Below, one piece after another: positions 25,870 to 34,947 of a DNA stretch of 64,000 bases. The stretch covers positions 1-64,000 of the forward strand of contig CAYPWL010000005.1 of NCBI GenBank assembly GCA_964414425.1. Reading direction: 5' to 3'. The DNA is from GYS-P2D sp964414425 (GTDB lineage Bacteria; Bacteroidota; Bacteroidia; Chitinophagales; Saprospiraceae). The notes beneath the pieces were generated by a model. That model did not search any database. It had not been told where the DNA came from and saw only the letters and a list, made by a program, of their open reading frames with translations. A program made the position numbers and the translations under genes. Numbering within the stretch: position 1 is the stretch's first letter; every line of letters starts with the position of its first letter.

Positions 25870-26946
25870 TTAGAGTTGTGGACAGAATATTACAGATTTG
25901 ACGTTAGGTTCCTTATAGATTCGACCTACATAACCGACGGCTAACTCGAACGCACCACCTCCTGCTCTACGTAGATCAGACAAGGTTAAGTCATAGCTGA
26001 TTCCTATCCGCAAGTCCTTAAGTTGTATTCCACCGATCAGTTCGGCTGCATCACCTACTCTGTAACCGATACCTCCCGATACGATCACTCCACGCTTAGG
26101 ATCCAGTAGATAGTCTGCTATACCTTGCACAGCCAGTTCAGTGGCTGCTGCTCGTCGCTGAAGGATGAGAGCGGGATTTACTCTTACGTTTTCAGCTACA
26201 AGGAAGGAGCCTTCGCCAGTTAAGGTGAGTCTACGCTCAAATCCAACACGTCTACTGGTATTGACAGGTGGCGTGGGCATCATACCTGGAGGCGTAGGAG
26301 TATTCGCTATTACGAAAGACACATTTGGTGATGTGATATGTGCTGCAGTCACGCCAAACCTAACAAGATCTCCCTGATCATTGAGCACATTTTTAAGACT
26401 TACACCTAATGTGTAATCAGCAAAGCTCGAAGTAACATTACCGTTTTGATCTACGTTAAACATTTCTACAGCACCTCCAGCTACTAAATCAAGAGGAAGT
26501 GTCACAGATTGATTATTAAATCTCTGGCTACCACGTCCATAAGTTAATCCTACTGAGAATACTCTACTATAATCATCATCAAAGGCATAATGATATCCTG
26601 CATTAAGGCCGAACTGGACTTGCTGAAATAAAGTTGATCCTGCTTGATCCCTCACAAAGCTGATACCACCTGCGATCCAATCATTTTCTGTAAGTAATCC
26701 TTGAGCAATATTTATTTCTGCCGATATGAAGGGTGTCGTGTATGGACGACTATTACCTATGGCCCTCCATTGGTCTCTATAGATTGCGCTTATTCTGTAA
26801 GTGCCTTTGAATGCTCCAGTGAATGAAGGATTAACCGATACCGGTGCCATCCTGAAATTGGTAAAATGGATGTCTTGGGCTTGACCCCACTGACTCAAAA
26901 GAATCAATAGAGCACCAAATAGATAGTTCATGTAGTATCGAAGCAT
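25870..26946 (-). CDS. Type IX secretion membrane protein PorP/SprF
   Basis: 358 aa. A signal peptide ending at Gly-Gln-Ala-Gln is followed by the family opening Asp-Ile-His-Phe-Thr-Asn-Phe and Pro-Val-Ser-Val-Asn-Pro-Ser-Phe-Thr-Gly, then an outer-membrane barrel with Tyr-Arg-Asp-Gln-Trp-Arg near residue 55. PorP/SprF proteins act with the T9SS, often pairing with an OmpA protein and specific large adhesins. It is first of a leftward run with the OmpA-DUF1573 gene. No SprB-like adhesin is in the window. Confidence 0.93.
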   Translation of the reverse strand: MLRYYMNYLFGALLILLSQWGQAQDIHFTNFRMAPVSVNPSFTGAFKGTYRISAIYRDQWRAIGNSRPYTTPFISAEINIAQGLLTENDWIAGGISFVRDQAGSTLFQQVQFGLNAGYHYAFDDDYSRVFSVGLTYGRGSQRFNNQSVTLPLDLVAGGAVEMFNVDQNGNVTSSFADYTLGVSLKNVLNDQGDLVRFGVTAAHITSPNVSFVIANTPTPPGMMPTPPVNTSRRVGFERRLTLTGEGSFLVAENVRVNPALILQRRAAATELAVQGIADYLLDPKRGVIVSGGIGYRVGDAAELIGGIQLKDLRIGISYDLTLSDLRRAGGGAFELAVGYVGRIYKEPNVKSVIFCPQL

Positions 26947-26956
26947 AGTGATAGCT

Positions 26957-26964
26957 TATCTTTG
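26957..26964 (+). promoter_or_regulatory. -7 box for the DUF2279 gene
   Basis: TATCTTTG matches TAnnTTTG and ends 29 bases before the GTG start at 26994, in the short space divergent from porP. Confidence 0.6.
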
Positions 26965-26993
26965 TATCAAATATCGTAAGTATTCAGTAATAA

Positions 26994-27995
26994 GTGAAAG
27001 AGCGATTAAGCCCTAAAGGTTCGGCCTTGTATCCATTCATATGGTTACTGGCATTATTATCCTTGTTTCCTCAGCTCGGAGACTGTCAGTCGTCTCATAT
27101 AACGAACGCTAAAAATCACGTGAATGCTATAGATACCCTCAATAAAAATCGCTTGAAAACTCTTTTAATCTCTGGAGGGGGTTTATACACCTTAGGTTCT
27201 GTGGGATTGTATGCTACTTGGTATAGAGATTTTCCGATGGAGGGATTCCATTTTTTCGATGATTTTGGTCAGTGGTCCCATCTTGATAAAGTCGGGCATA
27301 TCTATTCTGCTTATGGACAAAGCGAGTTATTGCATAGAGGATTTAGATGGGCTGGAGTAGATGATGATCAGGCGATGTGGTATGGGATTGGAGGTAGTCT
27401 ATTATTTCAGACGACTATTGAGGTATTTGATGGATTCAGCAGTGAATGGGGCTTTTCAGTGGCAGATTTTGGTGCTAATATCATCGGGGCTGGTGCCTAT
27501 GGGGTACAACATCAGTTTTGGGGTGAGCAGCGGATCCGAATTAAGTTTTCTTCTAACCCAATTAATAATAGTAGAAGAAATAATAGCATAGATGTTACAT
27601 CGAGGACTGAGGAACTCTTTGGCTCGTCATTCTTAGAGCAGGTGCTCAAAGATTATAATCGACAGACCTATTGGCTGAGTATCAATCCTAAGTCTTTTAA
27701 TCCTGATAGCTCACTCCCATCTTGGCTTAATGTTGCGGTAGGATATGGAGCAGATAATCTGTTGGGCGGCGTCAATAACGTCTGGGAATCACAAGGTGAG
27801 CTGATCGATGCAACAGATACATTCCGGCGCCATCAGCAATTTTATCTTTCTTTGGATGTGGATTTGAGTAAGATTAAAACCAATTCTAAGTTCTTGCGCA
27901 CGGTTCTTGATGTACTCAATTATATAAAAGTGCCGTTTAGTGCAATAGAGATCAATACCTTGGGACAAGTGAGATTCCACTTCATACAATTTTAA
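26994..27995 (+). CDS. DUF2279 envelope protein
   Basis: 333 aa starting with GTG; an ATG is not available before the signal peptide (hydrophobic residues about 13-28, ending Gly-Asp-Cys-Gln). The family signature is clear: Asp-Lys-Val-Gly-His-Ile-Tyr-Ser-Ala-Tyr near 100, Phe-Asp-Gly-Phe-Ser-Ser-Glu-Trp-Gly-Phe-Ser near 145 and Ala-Asp-Phe-Gly-Ala-Asn. DUF2279 proteins are Bacteroidota envelope proteins of unknown function. It precedes the DJ-1/PfpI lipoprotein gene by nine bases and is probably cotranscribed. Confidence 0.88.
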   Translation: MKERLSPKGSALYPFIWLLALLSLFPQLGDCQSSHITNAKNHVNAIDTLNKNRLKTLLISGGGLYTLGSVGLYATWYRDFPMEGFHFFDDFGQWSHLDKVGHIYSAYGQSELLHRGFRWAGVDDDQAMWYGIGGSLLFQTTIEVFDGFSSEWGFSVADFGANIIGAGAYGVQHQFWGEQRIRIKFSSNPINNSRRNNSIDVTSRTEELFGSSFLEQVLKDYNRQTYWLSINPKSFNPDSSLPSWLNVAVGYGADNLLGGVNNVWESQGELIDATDTFRRHQQFYLSLDVDLSKIKTNSKFLRTVLDVLNYIKVPFSAIEINTLGQVRFHFIQF

Positions 27996-28004
27996 GCTTG
28001 ACAT

Positions 28005-28832
28005 ATGACGAAACTTAAACTAACGATTGCTTCACTCTTTGCCCTGCTATTGATGTCTTCCTGTGAGCAGCTGGAGGGTTCTCATGAGCAGCAACAATCT
28101 TCTCCTAAACCAGATCTTGTTGAGGGTCGATATAATGTAGGATTCCTGATTATGGATGGCGTATATAATACAGAGCTCACGGCTCCATATGACATATTTC
28201 AGCATACTCAGTATCGTGATGGGATCAAGGCGATGAATGTATTTACCGTGGCTAACACACTTGATCCAATACAGACATTTGAGGGATTACGCTTGCTGCC
28301 GGATTATAACTATTTGGCCGAAGATTTACCACACATAGATATTCTTGTTGTGCCAAGCGCAGAGCACCATCTGGATACAGATCTTGATGATGCAGATATG
28401 ATAGATTGGGTACGCGAAGTAGGTGCTGATGCTCAATATGTTACGAGTCATTGTGATGGCGCATTTGTCTTAGCTCAGGCAGGATTATTAGATGATGTAG
28501 TATCAACTACCTTCCCCAGTGATGTAGATAAGTATAGACAGATGTTTCCTGATTTAGAGGTTGTCGAAGATGTCCTTTTTGTACATGATGGCACTGCGAT
28601 TACATCGGCTGGAGGTGCACGATCTTTTGAGGCGGCCTTGTATTTATGTGATCTACTCTATGGCCCGGAGATTGCCAAGAGTATTGCTGGAGGATTAGTA
28701 ATCGATTGGGATCTAAATCAGGTCAACTATTATAATCCTGCCATAGACAATAGTATTGTCCTACCACAAGATGATAGTGATCAGGGTTCTGAAAAGATGA
28801 GCAACTTGAAGCGTGCTATACTGACTATGTAG
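28005..28832 (+). CDS. DJ-1/PfpI-family lipoprotein
   Basis: 275 aa. The lipobox Met-Ser-Ser-Cys (Cys at 20) predicts a lipid anchor. The glutamine-amidotransferase-like fold contains the nucleophile Cys in Ser-His-Cys-Asp-Gly-Ala-Phe near 147 and Thr-Ser-Ala-Gly-Gly near 200, as in DJ-1/PfpI and the N-terminal half of GlxA regulators. An exported, lipid-anchored member is unusual because most are cytoplasmic; substrate unknown. Convergent with gldB. Confidence 0.87.
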   Translation: MTKLKLTIASLFALLLMSSCEQLEGSHEQQQSSPKPDLVEGRYNVGFLIMDGVYNTELTAPYDIFQHTQYRDGIKAMNVFTVANTLDPIQTFEGLRLLPDYNYLAEDLPHIDILVVPSAEHHLDTDLDDADMIDWVREVGADAQYVTSHCDGAFVLAQAGLLDDVVSTTFPSDVDKYRQMFPDLEVVEDVLFVHDGTAITSAGGARSFEAALYLCDLLYGPEIAKSIAGGLVIDWDLNQVNYYNPAIDNSIVLPQDDSDQGSEKMSNLKRAILTM

Positions 28833-28835
28833 TAC

Positions 28836-29879
28836 CTACCTTCTGGGTTTGTATCTAGCTGCATCGAGTATTTTCTGAGCATTTTGCTCAGTGATCAGGT
28901 CTTCAATCGTGATCTCAGGATTGTCAGCCATATATTTTTTTACGATTTGCCAGCCCATATAGTTAGCCGTGCGACCTGGCGACTCCGAGGGCATACCTGG
29001 AGTAGTAGGAGATGGCCCGATGAGCTTATTAAACTTGCGAATGTCTGTCTCATAGAACAACTCTTTATCAAAAAAGAAATCCCACATCTCTGCTTCGTTT
29101 TCTTGGCACCACTTGTATTGTTCAGGAGTATACTCGATGACGACATCATCAGATTTGAATGGGATCAACTCATCGATGAGATACAATTTCTTTCCGCCCC
29201 ATATCATCATAGACAAGAAGTCTGATCGCTGGGGTGAGGGTAACTTATCCTCCACTAATACTTCTGCGACCTTCTTAACGATATAATCTTCTGCATAAAA
29301 TTGGGTGAGGTATCCTGAGAATGCTGGATTGGACGGGTTGATATGAGCGTACGGAAAGTCAGCACCAAGAAACATGTCTAAGCCTATGCCGATACCTTCT
29401 TGCTCGATATCATCAAAGACAAAACATTGATATACAAAGCCTGAGATAAATGAGTAAACCTTGGGAGTCTCAGAAACCTCATATGCCTTAGTGTAATTAT
29501 GAAGTAACTCACCGATTTCATTTTCGACCTTGGTGAGATCTCTAAACTCAGTATTGACGTCTTCCATTAGTTTTTGAAAGCCTGTATCCTGTAGCATCCT
29601 GGTGAGCTCCTGCTTGATGATTACGCTATCTCTCGGCAGCGCTAAGATCTGGTGGATATATACATCTGTAAATGCTGGTGAGTCTTTCTCAACATCAAGA
29701 AGATTAAAATCATCTAAGTTGTTACTCCATCGATCCAGTACCTCGTTGTATCTATATATGTTGATCGAATGATCTGATGAGATTGCTTCGACCTTTTTTT
29801 CTCCTATACTGCAGGATATCAAAATGCAAATGGTGGATATAAAGAGTAAAGAAAATGGCTTAATTGAGTAATCTTGCAT
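28836..29879 (-). CDS. gldB: Gliding motility lipoprotein GldB
   Basis: 347 aa. Lipobox Ile-Ser-Cys (Cys near 23). The C-terminal part has the GldB pattern: Gly-Arg-Thr-Ala-Asn-Tyr-Met-Gly-Trp-Gln-Ile-Val-Lys, then Asn-Pro-Glu-Ile-Thr and the ending Ala-Arg-Tyr-Lys-Pro-Arg. GldB is needed for gliding and type IX secretion in Flavobacterium, with an unclear biochemical role. It ends three bases from the convergent DJ-1 gene and starts 66 bases from the divergent nadC. Confidence 0.9.
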   Translation of the reverse strand: MQDYSIKPFSLLFISTICILISCSIGEKKVEAISSDHSINIYRYNEVLDRWSNNLDDFNLLDVEKDSPAFTDVYIHQILALPRDSVIIKQELTRMLQDTGFQKLMEDVNTEFRDLTKVENEIGELLHNYTKAYEVSETPKVYSFISGFVYQCFVFDDIEQEGIGIGLDMFLGADFPYAHINPSNPAFSGYLTQFYAEDYIVKKVAEVLVEDKLPSPQRSDFLSMMIWGGKKLYLIDELIPFKSDDVVIEYTPEQYKWCQENEAEMWDFFFDKELFYETDIRKFNKLIGPSPTTPGMPSESPGRTANYMGWQIVKKYMADNPEITIEDLITEQNAQKILDAARYKPRR

Positions 29880-29945
29880 AGCATGGTAATCACAAAGAAT
29901 CTGTAACGCTCAAAGGAGCAATTGATTATAATAAACAAAGAATAG

Positions 29946-30800
29946 ATGGTAACATTAGATAAATATAAACTCGATAAGTTCATCATTGATGCACTCCATG
30001 AAGATATCCAAGATGGAGATCATACCTCTCAATCTTGTATACCTAAGGATCAGATCAGTCGTGCGAGACTTCTGGTGAAGGATCAAGGAGTCATCTCTGG
30101 TATCGCTGTGGCTGAGCGAGTGTTTACATATCTAGACCCTACTGCTACACTGGATGTCAGGATGCCAGATGGGACTGCGGTGAAATATGGGGATGAAGCG
30201 TTTTATCTCAGTTGCAACTCACAAGCGCTTCTCATGGGTGAGCGCCTGGCACTCAATACGATGCAACGTCTTAGCGGAGTTTCTACTCTTAGTCGTGCAT
30301 TTGCCGAGGAGGTTAAAGATTATAAGGTGACGATACTGGATACCCGGAAGACGACCCCACTCCTCAGATTTTTAGAAAAATGGGCCGTCGAGATCGGAGG
30401 ATGTACTAACTATCGTGATGGCTTATACGATCGCATCATGATCAAGGATAATCATACTGATGCTGCTGGTGGCATTACAGAAGCTGTTAAGCGGGTACAA
30501 GCCTATCTCTCCGAACGAGATAAAAATCTGGATATGACCATTGAAGTCAGAAACTTTGAGGAATTGGATGAAGTGCTCAGTTTGGGTGTGGATGTGCGAG
30601 TGATGCTTGATAATTTCACCGTGGATGATACGGTTAGAGCTGTTAAGTTGATCGATAAGAGAATAGAGGTGGAAGCATCCGGTGGCATTGAGCTGAATAA
30701 TGTAAAAGAAGTAGCCGCTACAGGAGTTGATTTTATCTCCGTGGGCGCTTTAACACATTCAGCTCAAAGCCTGGATATGAGCCTCAAGATTATAAAGTAA
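29946..30800 (+). CDS. nadC: Nicotinate-nucleotide pyrophosphorylase
   Basis: 284 aa, family length. It turns quinolinate and PRPP into nicotinate mononucleotide in NAD synthesis. Visible motifs are Glu-Arg-Leu-Ala-Leu-Asn near 98, Asp-Thr-Arg-Lys-Thr-Thr-Pro near 138, Lys-Asp-Asn-His near 175, and Glu-Ala-Ser-Gly-Gly-Ile near 240. A convergent small ORF begins immediately at its stop. Confidence 0.96.
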   Translation: MVTLDKYKLDKFIIDALHEDIQDGDHTSQSCIPKDQISRARLLVKDQGVISGIAVAERVFTYLDPTATLDVRMPDGTAVKYGDEAFYLSCNSQALLMGERLALNTMQRLSGVSTLSRAFAEEVKDYKVTILDTRKTTPLLRFLEKWAVEIGGCTNYRDGLYDRIMIKDNHTDAAGGITEAVKRVQAYLSERDKNLDMTIEVRNFEELDEVLSLGVDVRVMLDNFTVDDTVRAVKLIDKRIEVEASGGIELNNVKEVAATGVDFISVGALTHSAQSLDMSLKIIK

Positions 30801-30905
30801 TCATTGAGGATAGGTCAGAAGTAAATAGATGAGTAGTACCCCGAATAATCCCAGTCCTGTCCAAAACCTGGAATCTCGGTACATGCTTTGATTTTCGTGA
30901 ATCAT
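30801..30905 (-). CDS. Small single-pass membrane protein, 34 aa
   Basis: ATG at 30905 to TGA at 30803-30801. After a polar start with Tyr-Arg-Asp-Ser-Arg-Phe-Trp it has one clear hydrophobic helix, Gly-Leu-Gly-Leu-Phe-Gly-Val-Leu-Leu-Ile-Tyr-Leu, and ends Thr-Tyr-Pro-Gln. Its stop abuts the nadC stop, so the genes are convergent with no gap. The composition is that of a genuine membrane microprotein rather than chance; I know no family for it. Confidence 0.55.
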   Translation of the reverse strand: MIHENQSMYRDSRFWTGLGLFGVLLIYLLLTYPQ

Positions 30906-31211
30906 TTGTGAGTTGTTGGTTATTGAGTAAAATGATCACCATAAGCATCAATACTTTGGTTTCAAAAAAATATGTAAAATTCGCTCTGCTCTTTAGCTCA
31001 GCGTTCGTTTGGTAATATGTTAAGAGCTAAAACCAAGCCATAGCATTTTATAGTAATGTGTATACTATACAGATACCTATGCCATTAATAAGGTGCTTTA
31101 TAAGTAGACCTTTTATGTACAGTATAAATACTTGTGATATAGGGAGTTAGGGATGCAGATTAAATCACATCTAACCAGATGTCTTACAATACGATGATTA
31201 AAATACCCAAA
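30906..31211. other. Intergenic region, no gene seen
   Basis: About 300 bases, A+T-rich, between the small membrane ORF and the pyrD stop. I see no reading frame of note, no tRNA and no strong terminator. It may carry the promoter of the 34-aa protein, but no clear -7 box is visible. Confidence 0.5.
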
Positions 31212-32255
31212 TTATTTAGACGGCTGGGCGACTATTGATTTAAGAATATTCTTGATGAGGTAGGGTCCACTGTAAATCAGTCCGCTATAAATCTGTATTA
31301 ACTGCGCTCCAGCGTCCAGTTTAGCTTGTGCAGACTGAGGAGAATCTATGCCTCCTACGCCGATGATAGGGATTGAGGCTTGGGAGCGATCGTGTATATA
31401 GCTGATCACTTCGGTAGCTCTATGAGTTAATGGGGCACCACTCAAGCCACCAGCGCCGATATCATCAATCGTATCCTGACCAGTTTTTAAGCCACTACGA
31501 TCTATGGTCGTATTAGTAGCGATCAGACCATCTACATCCAGCTCGCCACAGATATCGATGACATCGTTAAGCTGAGGATCAGTGAGGTCTGGTGCTATCT
31601 TAAGTAGGATAGGTTTTCTGGTAGCTCGCCCCGCTCTATCTTCGATTAGAGTTGACAATATATGCGTGAGGGGCTTCTTATCCTGAAGCTCTCTGAGCCC
31701 TGGTGTGTTAGGAGAGCTGAGGTTGACTACGAAGTAATCTACATAGTCATATAGTTTCTGAAAGCAATGCAGATAATCCAAGTAGGCATCGGCATTTGGG
31801 GTAACCTTGTTCTTCCCGATGTTACCACCGATGATATAGTCCCTTGATTCTGGTAGTGTTTTTAGATTTTTTACGAGTTCATCGACGCCCAGGTTGTTAA
31901 AACCCATCCTGTTGATAATGCCACGATCCTCTATTAATCTAAATAGCCTGGGCTTAGCATTACCCTCTTGAGGTTTAGGAGTTACAGTCCCTACTTCTAT
32001 AAACCCAAATCCAAGTGAGGCCATCTCGGTAATCCACTGACCATTTTTGTCAAAGCCAGCTGCTAAGCCAACCGGATTCTTGAAGGAAAGACCAAAAACC
32101 TCTCGCCTCAACGAGCTATCCTCATACTTAAACCCAGACTTCAATAGACTCGATACTATTGGAATCTTGTTGGTTGTCTTAAATAAGGATGTCGTCGTGT
32201 AGTGGGCTTGTTCAGCATCCATGCTGAATAAGAGAGATTTTAACAATTGATACAT
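31212..32255 (-). CDS. pyrD: Dihydroorotate dehydrogenase, quinone-dependent (class 2)
   Basis: 347 aa. The extended N-terminal helical region (residues 1-40) that enters the membrane marks class 2. The flavin barrel has [10 protein letters not shown] near 55, the catalytic serine region Asn-Leu-Ser-Ser-Pro-Asn-Thr-Pro near 178, and Ala-Thr-Asn-Thr-Thr near 247. It oxidises dihydroorotate with quinone. Its ATG directly follows the stop of the Crp/Fnr gene. Confidence 0.96.
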   Translation of the reverse strand: MYQLLKSLLFSMDAEQAHYTTTSLFKTTNKIPIVSSLLKSGFKYEDSSLRREVFGLSFKNPVGLAAGFDKNGQWITEMASLGFGFIEVGTVTPKPQEGNAKPRLFRLIEDRGIINRMGFNNLGVDELVKNLKTLPESRDYIIGGNIGKNKVTPNADAYLDYLHCFQKLYDYVDYFVVNLSSPNTPGLRELQDKKPLTHILSTLIEDRAGRATRKPILLKIAPDLTDPQLNDVIDICGELDVDGLIATNTTIDRSGLKTGQDTIDDIGAGGLSGAPLTHRATEVISYIHDRSQASIPIIGVGGIDSPQSAQAKLDAGAQLIQIYSGLIYSGPYLIKNILKSIVAQPSK

Positions 32256-32975
32256 TTAAGCAGCTATAGTGATCTCAGATTTTAAAAGACTAAGATCTCT
32301 AATTAATAGACGCTTTCTGTCAAATGTCAAAATTTCTTTCGCTTTGAGTTCATTGAGTACTGTAGTCACTGTCTGTCTGCTCGTAGCAGTTAGATTAGCA
32401 ATCTCTTGGTGAGTGATGAATTTTCTCACAACCCATTCGTATCCGACACGCTGACCTTTTTTCTCATTGAGGTCAATCAGGAATTCAAGTATTCTACTAC
32501 GTGAATCTTTGAACACGAGCGATTCGAGTCTTTTTTCCATCTCAAGAGCACGGCTACCTATGATACCCATGATATAGGCATATAGAGGATTATGCTCCCT
32601 GAACATCTGTGTGAGTTGATCTTTTGAAATCTCACATATCTCTGTAGCCTCCATAGCAATAGCATAGTGGCGCCTCTGGTTGTTACCTACCATAGCTAAC
32701 TCACCAAATACTTCTCCTGGTCCAAGAATGGCCTTAGTGATGGATTTCTCACCCTGTTTTTCAGAAGCGATTTTGACACGGCCGCTTGAGATAAAGTAAA
32801 CTTTATCCGCTTTTTGGAGTGGTTCGAAAATTAAATCTCCTTTGGAAAATTTATTGAAATCATGGCCTGTAGATGGCTCATCCAGTTTCTGTGGACAGAA
32901 AAGTCCTTGTACGTCGATGTTTTCTAAATACCAAATATTAGACTTGTCCATGGCATTATTCACAATTACTTTCAT
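32256..32975 (-). CDS. Crp/Fnr-family transcription regulator
   Basis: 239 aa; the second Met (32951) is an alternative start. A cyclic-nucleotide-binding-type domain (about residues 20-140, with Gly-Glu-Val-Phe-Gly-Glu-Leu-Ala) precedes a winged-helix domain with Gln-Glu-Ile-Ala-Asn-Leu-Thr-Ala-Thr-Ser-Arg-Gln-Thr-Val near 195. No Fnr-type cysteine cluster is seen. It lies between dnaX and pyrD on the same strand; its targets are unknown. Confidence 0.9.
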   Translation of the reverse strand: MKVIVNNAMDKSNIWYLENIDVQGLFCPQKLDEPSTGHDFNKFSKGDLIFEPLQKADKVYFISSGRVKIASEKQGEKSITKAILGPGEVFGELAMVGNNQRRHYAIAMEATEICEISKDQLTQMFREHNPLYAYIMGIIGSRALEMEKRLESLVFKDSRSRILEFLIDLNEKKGQRVGYEWVVRKFITHQEIANLTATSRQTVTTVLNELKAKEILTFDRKRLLIRDLSLLKSEITIAA

Positions 32976-33020
32976 TTTAAATATCTGTAACTATCCAGAC
33001 AAACTATATTAATAACGCTT

Positions 33021-34784
33021 TCAATCTTGGTCAGGTTTAAGATTTAAAGTATCAATCAATTTGTCTAAAACAGGATTAAGGTTAATAAGATGATCATATT
33101 TATCTTTGGCCGATGTGAGTTTTCGCTGTGTTTTTATTTCGCTATCTGGAAATAAAGAACGGTCAACTTCGACCTCGATTCGTAGATCTTGTCTATTAAA
33201 GTATGCTCTGACTATACCATATAGTTGCACCTCCTGTTGAATTTCTTCTTTAGCCACTGATGATGGCACCAAGACTTTTATGCCATTTATATCTGTTTTT
33301 ATTAAGACATTTTTGAGGATTGTTTGGAGAGTTGGAGACTCCAGAGACGACGCATAATCTGTCCATACAGCTTCTGCTTCTGCTTGTGTTACGTCTTTTT
33401 TAGTATTACTTTTTGCGTTTATAGATTCACTTGCTCGAGATATATAATCATCTATTGAGCTGATTTTCAGTGCTTTAGGAGCGGCTGAAGATGGGGGTTT
33501 GGGAGTTGTTTCATTTGATGATTTTTGCGATGTGATTTCTACCTTTTCTGGTGGTGGATCTTGGGCAGGCGGATCTTGGCTTACGATCGGTTGATCACTT
33601 TTTGGCTCAGGTTGGGGAGGGGTAGAATCGGCGGAATTAGGGGTGATTATTTTTTTGTTTTTTTTTTCTGTTGGGGCAGTATTTTGAGTAGAGATGGGAG
33701 TATTCTGACGAGAGGCGTAGCAGATTTTGAGTAGAGCGATCTCTATATGGAGCCGTTTATCCTTAGCTTTTGGGTAGTCGACATCAGCTTGATTAGCTAG
33801 TGATAGGACGTTGAGTATCGTACTATATGATATCGCATCAGATTGCTGGAGATAGCGCTCTTTTAATTTTGGACTGACCTGTAAAATTTCTTGAGTAGGC
33901 TCTTGCTTACAATACATGAGGTTCCTCACATGCTTACATAGGCCGTTCATAAATGTATCTCCCTCAAAGCCATTTTTGAGGACATTATTAAGCAGGAGTA
34001 ATAGCTCGTTGCCTTCCTCTGATAGGATTAAGTCGATCGCTTGAAAAAAGCTATCATGGTCCAGTAGATTCAGATTATCTACCACATTGTCATAAGTCAA
34101 TGTGCCTCCAGAAGCGCTGGCTATACGGTCATAGATAGAGAGTGCATCACGCATGGCTCCATCTGCCTTCTCTGCGATAGTGTAGAGCGCATCGTGCTCA
34201 GCCTGTATACCTTCTAATAGAGAGATCTGTTCTAACTGTTGGACGATATCGCTGATCTGTATCCTCCTAAAGTCATATAACTGGCACCTACTCAGTATAG
34301 TAGGAAGTATCTTATGTTTTTCTGTTGTCGCCAGGATGAATATGGCATATGGGGGTGGTTCCTCAAGCGTCTTTAAAAATGCATTGAATGCAGCCTGCGA
34401 TAACATATGCACCTCATCAATGATGAATACCTTGTACTTACCACTTTGGGGCTGAAATCTCACTTGCTCTGTGAGTGCCCGGATGTTATCAACGGAATTA
34501 TTAGATGCGGCGTCGAGCTCTATGATATTCATGCTGACATCTATGTCTGTCTCAGCATAGCTGCCATCCTCGAGCGCAGCCTTGTGATCTGGCATATTGA
34601 TCACCTTGGCTAATAGTCTGGCACAAGTGGTCTTACCAACCCCTCGAGGACCACAAAAGAGAAACGCATGAGCAAGCTTGTCACTCAATAGGGCATTTTT
34701 GAGTGTAGAGGTGATATGCTCTTGACCTACTACATCCTCAAATCGCCGAGGTCTATATTTTCGTGCCGAAACTACGTAACTCAT
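33021..34784 (-). CDS. dnaX: DNA polymerase III subunit gamma/tau
   Basis: 587 aa. The start at 34784 begins Met-Ser-Tyr-Val-Val-Ser-Ala-Arg-Lys-Tyr-Arg-Pro, as in the family; an in-frame ATG at 34949 would add 55 unrelated residues. It has Walker A (Gly-Pro-Arg-Gly-Val-Gly-Lys-Thr, 45-52), Asp-Glu-Val-His, and the Ser-Arg-Cys sensor. The zinc module, normally four Cys between about residues 60 and 85, is missing: this stretch has no Cys. A Pro/Lys/Ser-rich linker (about 365-470) precedes the tau C-terminal domain. Confidence 0.94.
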   Translation of the reverse strand: MSYVVSARKYRPRRFEDVVGQEHITSTLKNALLSDKLAHAFLFCGPRGVGKTTCARLLAKVINMPDHKAALEDGSYAETDIDVSMNIIELDAASNNSVDNIRALTEQVRFQPQSGKYKVFIIDEVHMLSQAAFNAFLKTLEEPPPYAIFILATTEKHKILPTILSRCQLYDFRRIQISDIVQQLEQISLLEGIQAEHDALYTIAEKADGAMRDALSIYDRIASASGGTLTYDNVVDNLNLLDHDSFFQAIDLILSEEGNELLLLLNNVLKNGFEGDTFMNGLCKHVRNLMYCKQEPTQEILQVSPKLKERYLQQSDAISYSTILNVLSLANQADVDYPKAKDKRLHIEIALLKICYASRQNTPISTQNTAPTEKKNKKIITPNSADSTPPQPEPKSDQPIVSQDPPAQDPPPEKVEITSQKSSNETTPKPPSSAAPKALKISSIDDYISRASESINAKSNTKKDVTQAEAEAVWTDYASSLESPTLQTILKNVLIKTDINGIKVLVPSSVAKEEIQQEVQLYGIVRAYFNRQDLRIEVEVDRSLFPDSEIKTQRKLTSAKDKYDHLINLNPVLDKLIDTLNLKPDQD

Positions 34785-34947
34785 TAAGATGCGATAATAC
34801 GAAAAGTTGGAGTAGTGAGTCCTAAGTAAGAAGTTTCTAATCTTAGAACAGAACCTGCTTTGTAGAGACTTTCTGATCTCAACAGTACCCACCATGCAGA
34901 TAAAATGCACGAGCATGCTTATTATTATCATCAGATAAGTAAAGAGC

